A stretch of 64,000 bases of DNA. Source: Lachnospiraceae bacterium (GTDB lineage Bacteria; Bacillota; Clostridia; Lachnospirales; Lachnospiraceae). Of this stretch, positions 25,228-34,404 are shown in pieces; the stretch's first letter is position 1; every line of letters begins with the position of its first letter. The translations under genes were made by a program, and so were the position numbers. The notes beneath the pieces were generated by a model that saw only the letters and a list, made by a program, of their open reading frames with translations, was not told the origin of the DNA and made no database searches. The stretch spans positions 1 to 64,000 of the forward strand of contig JAGBNK010000006.1 in NCBI GenBank assembly GCA_017634455.1, given 5' to 3'.

Positions 25228-26220
25228 ATGAAAAAGAGATTACTTAGTGCATTACTTATGGGATGCATGGTTGTATCTATGCTTTGCGGATGCGGTGCAA
25301 AGGGTGCAGCCGATGGAAAGTCAGCAGATTCACAGGTGGCTGACGATGATTACTATCCTGTGACAGTAGAGAATTATGGAAGAACTATTACAATAGAGGA
25401 GAGACCAACAGCAGTTGCCACACTTGGACCAAACTGTACAGAGCTATTCGTAGCACTTGGTTTAGGTGATTTGGTTGTAGGCCGTACGCTTGTGAACCAC
25501 AGCCGCGGACCGCTTGATGAGTATGCGGATGAAGTGAATAAGATTCCTGAGTTAAATCATGAGTCTGTAACAAGAGAGGCACTTCTTTCTTCAGGAGCTG
25601 ATTTCGTATATTCAATTGACTGGGAAATTGGTGATGAAGGTTGTAATATTGAAGAGTGTGAAGAGTATGGTATGAATGTATATGTAAACCAGGCTACTTC
25701 TCTTGAAGAAATGTATAAAGAGATTGAAGACATCGGTGTAATCTTCAATTGTCAGGATAAGGCCAAGGCATTTATTGAGGATCAGAAGTCTAGAATCCAG
25801 GCAGTAGAAGACAAAATCAAGGAAGCTAACGTTGAGCCAGTTAAAGTATTGGTATACGATTCAGGAAATGATGGAGTATTTACATGTTCAGGAACAAATT
25901 TTGAGTCATTGCTTGTAAGCAAGGCTGGTGGTAAGAATATCTTTGATGACTTAAATGAGAAGCAGTGGGTTACAGTATCCTATGAGGAAGTACTGGATAG
26001 AAACCCTGATGTTATCTTAATTCATGATTATGACTCGCCTTCTGTAGAGGAGAAAATCAAGGAGATCGAATCTAATCCAACTCTTTCTCAGCTTGACTGT
26101 GTGAAGAATAAGAAGTATGCGATTATTACTTTGGAGAGTGTATTGGCAGGCGATCGTATGGCTTATTCTATTGAGTCTATGGCTGCTGATTTCTATCCGG
26201 AATTATTTGCTGCAAAATAA
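25228..26220 (+). CDS. Iron-complex/cobalamin-type substrate-binding lipoprotein
   Basis: 330 residues with a lipoprotein signal ending in lipobox LCGC (Cys near 22) and a periplasmic-binding TroA/BtuF-like fold: YGRTITIEERPTAVATLGPNCTELFVALGLGD at 50-81 and IEEC/Y clusters. It is the third gene of the importer operon and captures the ligand outside the membrane. The family is PF01497. No His-rich metal site was seen, which fits a chelate or haem ligand rather than a free ion. Confidence 0.9.
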   Translation: MKKRLLSALLMGCMVVSMLCGCGAKGAADGKSADSQVADDDYYPVTVENYGRTITIEERPTAVATLGPNCTELFVALGLGDLVVGRTLVNHSRGPLDEYADEVNKIPELNHESVTREALLSSGADFVYSIDWEIGDEGCNIEECEEYGMNVYVNQATSLEEMYKEIEDIGVIFNCQDKAKAFIEDQKSRIQAVEDKIKEANVEPVKVLVYDSGNDGVFTCSGTNFESLLVSKAGGKNIFDDLNEKQWVTVSYEEVLDRNPDVILIHDYDSPSVEEKIKEIESNPTLSQLDCVKNKKYAIITLESVLAGDRMAYSIESMAADFYPELFAAK

Positions 26221-26226
26221 TTATTT

Positions 26227-26264
26227 TCCCTCCTTTTGCTTTAGGACAAAAGGGGGGACTTTTG
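26227..26264 (+). terminator. Probable terminator after the FecCD importer operon
   Basis: TCCCTCCTTTTG pairs with CAAAAGGGGGGA (12 bp, one G-U) with an eight-base loop. Only a short TTTT follows, so read-through into the exporter genes is possible. Confidence 0.6.
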
Positions 26265-26282
26265 CGTATAAAGGGTGCTTAA

Positions 26283-28010
26283 ATGAAAACTTATTTGGAA
26301 TTGTTTAGATATATATCAAATATTAAAAAAGAGATAAGTCTAAAGGTATTATTGGGGTTGGCAATGGCAGCCACTTATGTAATACAGGCTATTCTTATGG
26401 CGGATATTTTAAATCTGGTTTGGCAAAAGGCTGATGTATATAAACTGATTGCTCCAATTCTCGTGGTTGTTTCTATAATTGTAATTCGCGGAGCATTGAG
26501 TAAGTGCATAGAGGGTTATAACAAAGTCCTGGCAGCCAGAATCAAGGCAAAAATCAGGGACTCTGTAATGGATAAGATATATGAGTTGGGACCGGGATAT
26601 ATGAATGCCAAAAGAAGTGGAGATAGTATATCAATGCTGCAGGATGGTATAGAGAATTTAGAACCCTTCTTTGTTAATTATGTGCCTCAGCTTTTTGTTG
26701 TATTTCTTACAGGAATATCAGTATGGGTTTATTTGGTGAGACTTGATAGCTTCAGCAGCTTGTTGCTGATTATTTCCATGTTGATGTGTGTATTTGTTCC
26801 TATGCTCACTTTGCCATTAATCAATCGTCATGTGACCAATTATTGGGAGGAATATTCTAGAATTACATCGGAGTATATAGATACTATTCAGGGTATTACA
26901 ACTTTGAAAATATTAAATTGCGAGAGAAGTCGTGGGGATTATCTTGAGACCAGAGCCAATGCCTTCTGCAGGCAGTCTGTAAAGAACACAGGAATATCCC
27001 TGTTTAATTCGGATTTGATGATTATATTAACAGGAGCTACTTCCAGCCTTGCAGTAATATCGGCAGCAGTGAGAGTTAATACAGGCGCCGTTCAACCTTC
27101 TGCTCTTGCGGCTTTTATGTTTCTTGCTGTGGAATGCGCCAGACCAATGATAGCTTTGAATAATTATTGGCATGGAAGTTTTCTTGGAATGTCAGTAGCT
27201 AGAGATTTATTTGCCATACTTAAGTCTGAACCTGAGGTGAAGGAGATTCAAAATCCGGTGGATAATGGTTTGGAAGCTGCGCCGGAGATATGTTTTGAAA
27301 ATGTATCTTTTGAATACATAGAAGGTACGGAAGTGCTTCATAATATTACTATGAATATTGAAGCGGGGGCCACAGTTGCAGTAGTTGGAAAATCCGGTTC
27401 AGGTAAAACTACACTTTTGAATCTCATAATGAGATTTTATGATGTGAAATCAGGAAGTATTAAATTGTCCGGGGTGGATATAAGAGATTATGGCCTTGAT
27501 TATTTAAGAAGGAATATGGCAGTGGTATCTCAGGATACATATCTTTTTTATGATAGTATTCTGGAAAATATTCGTATGGCCAAGCCCGGTGCCAGCCGTG
27601 AGGATGTTGTGGAAGCTGCCAAGGTTGCAAATATTCATGAGTTTATAGAATCACTCCCTGAGGGATATGACACTTTGGTGGGAGAGAGAGGTATAACCTT
27701 ATCCGGTGGTCAGCGTCAGCGTGTGGCAATAGCAAGAGCGGTGTTACAAAATGCTTCTATACTCCTGCTGGATGAAGCTACTTCCAGTGTGGATGTTCAT
27801 AGTGAACATCATATACAGGAAGCTCTGGCAAGAGTTATGCGAGACAAGACCACAGTTATAGTGGCTCATAGATTGTCAACAGTGCAGGATGCAGATGTAA
27901 TATTTGCTCTGGAAAATGGCAGGCTTGCAGAGTCTGGTACTCATAGAGAACTATTGGAGAAAAACGGTGTGTACGCATCTCTCATCAAGGCTCAGGAGGT
28001 GAAAGAATAA
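26283..28010 (+). CDS. ABC exporter half-transporter 1 (permease-ATPase fusion)
   Basis: 575 residues: a six-helix membrane domain to about 310, then an ATPase with Walker A GKSGSGKTT near 369, signature LSGGQRQR near 473 and Walker B ILLLDEATSSVD near 492 (catalytic Glu present). It overlaps the next half-transporter (TAATG), so the two probably form a heterodimer. Position right behind an iron/cobalamin-type importer recalls siderophore ABC pairs of the YbtPQ/IrtAB sort, which are exporter-fold importers, but this is inference; a drug or peptide exporter is equally possible. Confidence 0.85.
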   Translation: MKTYLELFRYISNIKKEISLKVLLGLAMAATYVIQAILMADILNLVWQKADVYKLIAPILVVVSIIVIRGALSKCIEGYNKVLAARIKAKIRDSVMDKIYELGPGYMNAKRSGDSISMLQDGIENLEPFFVNYVPQLFVVFLTGISVWVYLVRLDSFSSLLLIISMLMCVFVPMLTLPLINRHVTNYWEEYSRITSEYIDTIQGITTLKILNCERSRGDYLETRANAFCRQSVKNTGISLFNSDLMIILTGATSSLAVISAAVRVNTGAVQPSALAAFMFLAVECARPMIALNNYWHGSFLGMSVARDLFAILKSEPEVKEIQNPVDNGLEAAPEICFENVSFEYIEGTEVLHNITMNIEAGATVAVVGKSGSGKTTLLNLIMRFYDVKSGSIKLSGVDIRDYGLDYLRRNMAVVSQDTYLFYDSILENIRMAKPGASREDVVEAAKVANIHEFIESLPEGYDTLVGERGITLSGGQRQRVAIARAVLQNASILLLDEATSSVDVHSEHHIQEALARVMRDKTTVIVAHRLSTVQDADVIFALENGRLAESGTHRELLEKNGVYASLIKAQEVKE

Positions 28011-29728
28011 TGGATATCAAAGATAATATTAGAAATCTGTCATCAACTATTAAGCCTTATTGGGGAGAAATGACACTGGCTATAGTATCATCTCTGTTGA
28101 AGCAGGGAGCTATAATCGGCCAGACAATCACCACGGCATACATGGTTGGTCTTGCAATGGATTATAAATTGATGCCGCAGTTATGTGATATGCTTGGTCT
28201 ATTGGTGGGATTCATAGTGGCCAGAGCATTGTTTTTACATTTGGAAATGTATTTTGCCCATGATGTGGCCTTTCGTACTATTAGAGATTTTCGCTTATCT
28301 ATATACAAGAAGCTAAATGATTTGGCACCGGCATATACATGTCGCAAGCAAACCGGTCAGATTGCACAAAACTTCGTAGGAGATGTGGAGATATTAGAAT
28401 TGTTTCTGGCACATACATTTAGCAGTTTTATAGTGGCTTTTATTGTGGCGACAGTTTTGTTTATAGTTCTTTTGACTATTTCTCCTGTAATAGCAGTGGT
28501 TATGATGGTTTATACAATTCTCCTTGGAACAGTGCCATATGTCATGCGACAAATTGCGGCCCGACAGGGGGATGAGGTGAGAGCGAATCTTGCAGAGCAC
28601 AATAGCATGCTTATGGAAATTGTTCAAGGTTTAAGAGAGATTACAATGTTGAATGCTATTGATGATTTTCGCAGCCGAATTCATGGACGACAGGTTGCTT
28701 TATATGAATCTCAGAAGGAATATGGTGCCAGAAAAGGTAGTGAAAGTATGATGAACCATATTTTGACAGGCACATTTACAGTGATTGTGGCTTTGGTAGC
28801 AGCAGGACTTGTTATGCATGGTCAGTTAGAGCTGGAATTATATCCGGTGGCTGTTATGTTATCAACAGTAATATTGAATCCTGCCATGGAGGTTGCTTCT
28901 GTAGCCCAGGAAATGGGAATAGTATTCTCTGCCAGCAACAGGATTCAGAATCTTTTTAAAGAGAAACCCAAGGTGGATTGCTGGGGAGACAGAACATTGA
29001 ATTCCAGGGAATTGCAAATAGATTTTGAAAATGTATCATTTGCTTATGAGGATGATAATCCTGTACTTGAGAAGGTGAGCTTTACAGTGACTCCCGGAGA
29101 GCGGGTGGCTATTGTGGGAGCCAGTGGTGTGGGCAAGACTACATGCGCTAATCTTTTGCTGCGATATTATGATTGCGATGAGGGAGCCATTAAAATCAAT
29201 GGGGTGGATATAAGAGATTTATCTCATGACTATATCAGGGAAAATATATCTGCGGTTCAGCAGGATACTTACCTCTTTCATGAGACAGTGGCAGAGAATA
29301 TTGCTCTTGGAATGGAGGATGTAAGTATGGATGATATTGTGGAGGCTGCTAAAATATCCAATGCCCATGAGTTTATTCTAGGCCTGCCTGCAGGTTATGA
29401 TACCATCACAGGGGAGAGAGGCTACAGACTCTCGGGAGGCCAGAGGCAGCGAATTGCTATAGCTCGTACTATTTTGCGAGATACTCCTATTGTGATTTTT
29501 GATGAGGCTTTATCATCATTGGATACAGAAAATGAGACATATATACAGCATATGTTAGAGGAGAATATGTCTCACAAGACAGTTATTACTATTGCCCATA
29601 GAATTTCCACAATAAAGTCAGCTGACAAGGTGGTTATGCTCAAAGCTGGTCAGGTCTGTGCAATGGGGAGCCATGAGGAACTGTTGAATACCAATTCGGA
29701 TTACAGAGAGTTGATTATGGCCCAATAA
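28010..29728 (+). CDS. ABC exporter half-transporter 2 (permease-ATPase fusion)
   Basis: 572 residues with the same plan: membrane domain to about 310, Walker A GASGVGKTT near 365, signature LSGGQRQR near 471 and Walker B IVIFDEALSSLD near 490, with the usual T of DEAT replaced by L (DEAL). Its start codon overlaps the stop of the first half-transporter, so the proteins are made together and likely pair. The NBD is otherwise complete. A terminator follows at 29747. Confidence 0.85.
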   Translation: MDIKDNIRNLSSTIKPYWGEMTLAIVSSLLKQGAIIGQTITTAYMVGLAMDYKLMPQLCDMLGLLVGFIVARALFLHLEMYFAHDVAFRTIRDFRLSIYKKLNDLAPAYTCRKQTGQIAQNFVGDVEILELFLAHTFSSFIVAFIVATVLFIVLLTISPVIAVVMMVYTILLGTVPYVMRQIAARQGDEVRANLAEHNSMLMEIVQGLREITMLNAIDDFRSRIHGRQVALYESQKEYGARKGSESMMNHILTGTFTVIVALVAAGLVMHGQLELELYPVAVMLSTVILNPAMEVASVAQEMGIVFSASNRIQNLFKEKPKVDCWGDRTLNSRELQIDFENVSFAYEDDNPVLEKVSFTVTPGERVAIVGASGVGKTTCANLLLRYYDCDEGAIKINGVDIRDLSHDYIRENISAVQQDTYLFHETVAENIALGMEDVSMDDIVEAAKISNAHEFILGLPAGYDTITGERGYRLSGGQRQRIAIARTILRDTPIVIFDEALSSLDTENETYIQHMLEENMSHKTVITIAHRISTIKSADKVVMLKAGQVCAMGSHEELLNTNSDYRELIMAQ

Positions 29729-29746
29729 ATAATCGACAAATCATAG

Positions 29747-29790
29747 ACACCCATCTGTTAAATGAGTAAAATATAGATGGGTGTTTAATT
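29747..29790 (+). terminator. Terminator after the ABC exporter pair
   Basis: ACACCCATCT pairs with AGATGGGTGT in a perfect 10-bp stem; TTTAATTATATTT follows. Confidence 0.75.
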
Positions 29791-29796
29791 ATATTT

Positions 29797-29820
29797 ATCA
29801 GGATATGAGATATACCTGAT
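29797..29820. promoter_or_regulatory. Inverted repeat upstream of the CoA-transferase gene
   Basis: ATCAGG at 29797-29802 and CCTGAT at 29815-29820 flank an AT-rich centre that is itself nearly symmetric (ATAT-GAG-ATAT). It is operator-like and sits 50 bases before the start codon. No regulator gene is adjacent. Confidence 0.3.
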
Positions 29821-29869
29821 GCAATGTAATGGATGTATAAATAGAGAAGAAAATATGAGGGGGATTTGT

Positions 29870-31489
29870 ATGAGTGAAATAATGGAGAAAAAGGCAAAGC
29901 AGGCTGCTTTGTGCTATGAGGACTTGACGGACAAATTGGATATTCATCCAAGTGCGCAGGTCCTTTTTAATGTGTCAGCGGATAGACAGGCTATGATAGA
30001 GAAGGCCTGTCATCAGCATAATCCGTTTCCGGGAGTGTTGAAGCCGGTTTTACTATCTCTTCGCAAGAAGGCGGTAAAGAAATTATATGAGGATGAGAAA
30101 GTAATACAGACTGGACCAGCTGCAGCCATACTTGCTCTTGATGCTGCACTGGCACAGGAGATTGGTACGATGCGTACAGGCAAGAAAACTGATGCGCCAA
30201 TCTACTGCGATGTGGATCTGGCAGGACTTCAGGTTATCAGATTGTACATGAGTGCTTATGAGGGAAATGATGAATTTGTCACAGCCAGATATAACTCGGC
30301 TATTAGAGTTGATAATGCATTGAATGGTTCTTTCTACAAATATGAGACGGGGGATGGTCGTAAGTTCTCTGCTCATGTATATTATGAGTCTCAGAAGAAG
30401 ATTATGATGCAGACTTTGGGAATTACCAAGGCTCCAGAGAAGTTTGTATTTGGAACAACTTTTTTTGACAAGATTACTACAAGAAAAGCTGTGAAGAAGT
30501 GGAAGGCTTTGGAGTTAGAGGAGCAGACCTTTGCAGATGGAGCTTGTGGTTGTATGCTTCGAACCCGTAAGGAGTGGGAAGACACTGAGGTGGGCAAGGC
30601 AGTTTGCGAGATGCCATTGGTGAGAAGAGTAAAGGTGGCTGATGCACCTGTGAAGACATTTGACAATTCTCATATGGAGCGGGGACCACTTGCCGGAATC
30701 AAGGTGCTGGATCTCACACATATTATTGCAGGTCCGGCTTGTACCAGACTTCTGGCTGAGGCGGGAGCTGATGTGCTTATGGTCCGCCGTGGCAGATTCG
30801 TGGAGCAGGAACAGGCTATGCTGGAGTTGGACGGATGGGCTGGCAAGAACAGTATACAGTTGGATTTCAATATGCCAGAGCAGTTGGCAAAATGCAAGGA
30901 GCTTGTAAAGGAAGCTGACGTTGTAGTTTGCTCTTATCAAAGAGGTGCTCTTGATAAGTTTGGTTTGTCTGAGGAGGATATTCATAAACTTAATCCGGGA
31001 GTGATATACGCATCTCTTATGTGTTTCTCGGATACTGTATGGGCTACAAGACCTGGTTGGGCACCATGTGCAGAAGATATAACAGGACTGAGTGTGAGAA
31101 ATGGCTCTCTTGAAAATCCTGTTAATTTAAATGGTGTGCCATTGGATTACATACCAGGTATGATTCTGGCTTCAGGAGTTATGGATGCTCTCAAGAAACA
31201 GATGACAGAGGGTGGTTCATACACTGTTACAGGAAGTCTTACAAGAGGCGGATATTGGTTGCATGAATGTACTGATTTGTGGGAGACCAATACTAACAAG
31301 GATTTCTCAAATATAGTACATGATGTGGATATAGATACATTTAAACAGGCATATATGAAGGTAAAGAAGACTTCTGTTGGAGATGTATATTTCCCGGCGC
31401 CTGCTACCAATGTAGGTGAGGGAAGCAATGATTACAGAATTGTAAATATGCATTTCACAGATGGTAATAAGGGATTTAAAAACAATTAG
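29870..31489 (+). CDS. CaiB/BaiF-family CoA-transferase with long N-terminal extension
   Basis: 539 residues from ATG 29870, chosen because GAGGGGG at 29857-29863 precedes it; earlier in-frame Mets have no site. The part from about residue 265 is a CaiB/BaiF (family III) CoA-transferase domain: GPLAGIKVLDLTHIIAGPACTRLLAEAGADV, CSYQRGALDKFGLS and NPGVIYASLMCFSD; the residue at the usual catalytic Asp site may be the Asp of PCAEDITGLS. The first about 260 residues look like a second, diverged half of the same kind. It precedes an enoate-reductase-like gene by 22 bases, so it may load or exchange CoA on the same substrate. The substrate is unknown. Confidence 0.78.
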   Translation: MSEIMEKKAKQAALCYEDLTDKLDIHPSAQVLFNVSADRQAMIEKACHQHNPFPGVLKPVLLSLRKKAVKKLYEDEKVIQTGPAAAILALDAALAQEIGTMRTGKKTDAPIYCDVDLAGLQVIRLYMSAYEGNDEFVTARYNSAIRVDNALNGSFYKYETGDGRKFSAHVYYESQKKIMMQTLGITKAPEKFVFGTTFFDKITTRKAVKKWKALELEEQTFADGACGCMLRTRKEWEDTEVGKAVCEMPLVRRVKVADAPVKTFDNSHMERGPLAGIKVLDLTHIIAGPACTRLLAEAGADVLMVRRGRFVEQEQAMLELDGWAGKNSIQLDFNMPEQLAKCKELVKEADVVVCSYQRGALDKFGLSEEDIHKLNPGVIYASLMCFSDTVWATRPGWAPCAEDITGLSVRNGSLENPVNLNGVPLDYIPGMILASGVMDALKKQMTEGGSYTVTGSLTRGGYWLHECTDLWETNTNKDFSNIVHDVDIDTFKQAYMKVKKTSVGDVYFPAPATNVGEGSNDYRIVNMHFTDGNKGFKNN

Positions 31490-31511
31490 GAGAAACTGGA
31501 GGAGATAAATA

Positions 31512-33575
31512 ATGAAGGAGAAATATAATCCACTATTTACACCATGGAAGATTGGTAATTGTGAAATTAAGAACAGAATTGTCCTGACATCAATGGGAGG
31601 AACAGATCTCTTTGGATGGATGGAGCGCAACCACTTCGACGAAGCTGGAGCAGATTTTATATTAAATGTTGCTAGAAATAATGCGGGACTTGTATTGCCA
31701 GGCTGTCAGCCGGTTTACAATCCTATGTATGGTCAGTGGTTGTACAAGAACAAGAAGATGTACAGAGACTTGGCAGAGTGGATGCCGGAATTTCACAAGA
31801 CAGGAGCCAAGCTTTTCGTTCAGCTGACTGCTGGTTTTGGTAGATCATTTACCATAAGCAAGATGATGGAGACACTCTATACTAATCCGGTGTTGAGGGT
31901 TTTGTCTAAGCCTGTTATGGACTTGGACAAGATTACAGCCAGTGCATCGGCTTCGCCAAACAGATGGTCAGACAAGGTGCCATCCCGTGAGATGACAGTT
32001 GCGGAGATTCATGAATTTGTAGAAGCATTTGGCAAGACTGCTAAACTTCTGAAGGATGCAGGTGTGGATGGTGTAGAAATACATGCTGTTCACGAGGGAT
32101 ATCTGTTGGATCAGTTTACTCTGGACTATGTCAACAAGAGAACTGATGAGTATGGTGGATCCTTTGAGAACAAATACAGATTTGCTGTGGAGATTGTACA
32201 GGAAATTAAGAAGGTATGTGGAGATGATTTCCCTGTGTCATTGCGTTACAGTGTCATTTCTAAAACCAAGGGCTTCAGACAGGGAGCACTTCCTGGAGAG
32301 GATTATGTGGAAGCCGGTAGAGATTTCGAGGAGTCAAAACGCGCTGCTAAATATTTGCAGGATGCAGGTTATGACATGTTAAATTGCGATAATGGTACTT
32401 ATGATGCCTGGTACTGGGCTCATCCACCAATTTATATGCCGGAGAACTGCAACTTGGAGGATGTGAAAAATATTAAGAAATATGTAGATATTCCAGTGGT
32501 ATGTGCAGGTAGAATGAATCCAGAGGTAGCTGCAGAGGCAGTGGCAGCAGGTGATATTGATGGAGCTGGTTTTGCCAGACAGTTCCTGGCTGACACAGAG
32601 TGGGTAACTAAGCTTATGAAGGATGATGAGGATGATATCAGACCGTGTATCCTCTGCCATAGCGGTTGTTTTAATATGTGCCATTATAAGGGCGTGCCAA
32701 ATGATCAGGACTTATATGATAGTCTTCACCTGGCGAGATGTGCTGTAAATGCAGAGACAATGCAAAGGGATAAGCATTATATCGATCCAACTGATGATCC
32801 TAAGCGAGTGGTGATTATCGGTGGTGGTATCGGCGGTATGGAAGCTGCCAGAGTGCTGAAGCTTCGCGGTCATGAGCCTGTAATCTATGAGAAGACTGAT
32901 AGACTTGGTGGTACATTTATTGCTGCAAGTGCAGAGAGCTACAAGGGTAAGCTTCGTGACTTGTTGGCATGGTACATACGCAAGATGGAACAGATGGATA
33001 TTGAGATTCATCTCAATACAGAAATTACTGATATTACAGAATTTGAAAATGGTCCTGTAATTATAGCTACAGGTTCTAAGCCTAGAGTGCTGAAGTTTGT
33101 GCCAGGCTATGAGAAGATGATTGAGGCATGTGAGTATCTCACAGGAACTTCAGTTGGTGAGACTGTGGCAGTAATCGGTGGCGGACTTACAGGTAGTGAG
33201 ATCGCTTATGAGCTTGCCCTTCAAGGCAAGAAGCCAATTATTGTGGAGATGAAGGATGACTTGGTATCTCAGAAGGGCGTGTGCCTGGCCAACAGTTCAT
33301 ATCTGAGAGAGTGGTTTGAACTTCATCAGATTCCAGTATATCTTGAGACTAAGTTGAAGGAAGTTCGTGATGGAAGCATTGTCTGTACAGACAAGGAAGA
33401 CAGAGAAATTGAGGTGGCCTGTGATTCGGTTATCAGTTCTGCTGGTTATATTCCAAATCCACTTATGCCACAGGATAAGAAGCCGGCATATGTAGAATAT
33501 GTAGGTGACTGTGATGCTATTGGAAATCTGCGAACCGTAATCTGGAAGGCATATGAGGTTGCGATGGGTATCTAG
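31512..33575 (+). CDS. Old-yellow-enzyme/FeS/FAD oxidoreductase (2,4-dienoyl-CoA or enoate reductase family)
   Basis: 687 residues in three parts: an FMN TIM barrel at 1-350 (FTPWKIGNCEIKNRIV; HAVHEGYLLDQF near 195), a [4Fe-4S] motif CILCHSGC with further Cys near 378-389, and a FAD/NAD(P) domain with GGGIGGMEAA near 438 and GGGLTGSEIA near 556. This is the FadH/BaiCD/enoate-reductase plan for NAD(P)H-dependent reduction of an activated C=C bond. Paired with a CaiB-type CoA-transferase and an MFS carrier it suggests anaerobic reduction of an imported unsaturated acid. Whether that is a hydroxycinnamate, a fatty acid or a steroid cannot be told. Confidence 0.88.
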   Translation: MKEKYNPLFTPWKIGNCEIKNRIVLTSMGGTDLFGWMERNHFDEAGADFILNVARNNAGLVLPGCQPVYNPMYGQWLYKNKKMYRDLAEWMPEFHKTGAKLFVQLTAGFGRSFTISKMMETLYTNPVLRVLSKPVMDLDKITASASASPNRWSDKVPSREMTVAEIHEFVEAFGKTAKLLKDAGVDGVEIHAVHEGYLLDQFTLDYVNKRTDEYGGSFENKYRFAVEIVQEIKKVCGDDFPVSLRYSVISKTKGFRQGALPGEDYVEAGRDFEESKRAAKYLQDAGYDMLNCDNGTYDAWYWAHPPIYMPENCNLEDVKNIKKYVDIPVVCAGRMNPEVAAEAVAAGDIDGAGFARQFLADTEWVTKLMKDDEDDIRPCILCHSGCFNMCHYKGVPNDQDLYDSLHLARCAVNAETMQRDKHYIDPTDDPKRVVIIGGGIGGMEAARVLKLRGHEPVIYEKTDRLGGTFIAASAESYKGKLRDLLAWYIRKMEQMDIEIHLNTEITDITEFENGPVIIATGSKPRVLKFVPGYEKMIEACEYLTGTSVGETVAVIGGGLTGSEIAYELALQGKKPIIVEMKDDLVSQKGVCLANSSYLREWFELHQIPVYLETKLKEVRDGSIVCTDKEDREIEVACDSVISSAGYIPNPLMPQDKKPAYVEYVGDCDAIGNLRTVIWKAYEVAMGI

Positions 33576-33643
33576 TAGGATATAAATTGCCCTTAATATA
33601 TGGCTAAAATGTAAATTGAATTAAAATAAAAACAAAAAAGTGC

Positions 33644-33672
33644 TTACACATTTTCCAAAATCTTGTTATAAT
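33644..33672 (+). promoter_or_regulatory. Promoter upstream of the DUF2798 gene
   Basis: TTACAC at 33644-33649 and consensus TATAAT at 33667-33672, separated by 17 bases, give a good sigma-A promoter. A leader of about 105 bases follows before the ATG at 33786. This indicates that DUF2798 and possibly the MFS gene have their own promoter rather than relying on the oxidoreductase transcript. Confidence 0.6.
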
Positions 33673-33785
33673 GCAATCTGCTGTAAATTGACAGGTATAT
33701 AATTGGAAACGCACACTCCTCCGGGATGATAACGAACAACACTTGTAACAGCTGTTTATTAATTATCATTTACGGAGGTTTTATT

Positions 33786-34247
33786 ATGCCAAAAAACAAA
33801 TTTCAAGAAGTTATTTTTACAATAATGATGGTTCTCGTCATGGTATATGCCATGATAGTTTATAACATTAGCCTGGAAGTGAAGGGATTACAGAATTTTG
33901 TATTTCTTGCGGCCTTCAAGGAGCTTATTATAATGGCCCCAATAGCTTTTGTGCTGGACTTCTTTATTGTAGGACCAATTGCCAAGAAGAAGGCATTTAC
34001 TATTGTTAATCCACAGAAGGATAATCCATTTCTTCTGGTACTTGCAATCTCAGCATTGTCAGTAGTAGGAATGTGCACACTTATGAGTTTGGCTGCGACA
34101 ATTCTCTTTAAGGATGCAGGTAGCCAGTTTGTGGCTGTATGGTTCCAGACAATAGCATTTAACTTCCCAATGGCATTTTGCTGGCAGATTTTTGTTGCTG
34201 GACCAATTATCAGAGGAATTTTTGGCAAGGTGTTTGCAGAGAATTAA
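33786..34247 (+). CDS. DUF2798 family membrane protein
   Basis: 153 residues with four hydrophobic segments arranged as two similar halves: each contains a helix followed by a P-A/M-A-F and (F)IVGPIA or FVAGPIIR element, as DUF2798 tandem proteins have. The start is ATG 33786 behind TACGGAGGT; the longer frame beginning at 33726 has no support. It precedes an MFS gene by 157 bases. Function of the family is unknown. Confidence 0.8.
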   Translation: MPKNKFQEVIFTIMMVLVMVYAMIVYNISLEVKGLQNFVFLAAFKELIIMAPIAFVLDFFIVGPIAKKKAFTIVNPQKDNPFLLVLAISALSVVGMCTLMSLAATILFKDAGSQFVAVWFQTIAFNFPMAFCWQIFVAGPIIRGIFGKVFAEN

Positions 34248-34404
34248 TCAAGGCTTTTAATTAAATGGTTGAATATGCATAAAATGTGATGATTATTAAG
34301 TTGAATAACTCCCGTGAAAGATTATAATTAATTATGTTGGGTAAACTGTAGTGTGGCTGGAAGCCGTGCTTAGGTATTTATAAAAGAGGGGGTTAAACTT
34401 AATA

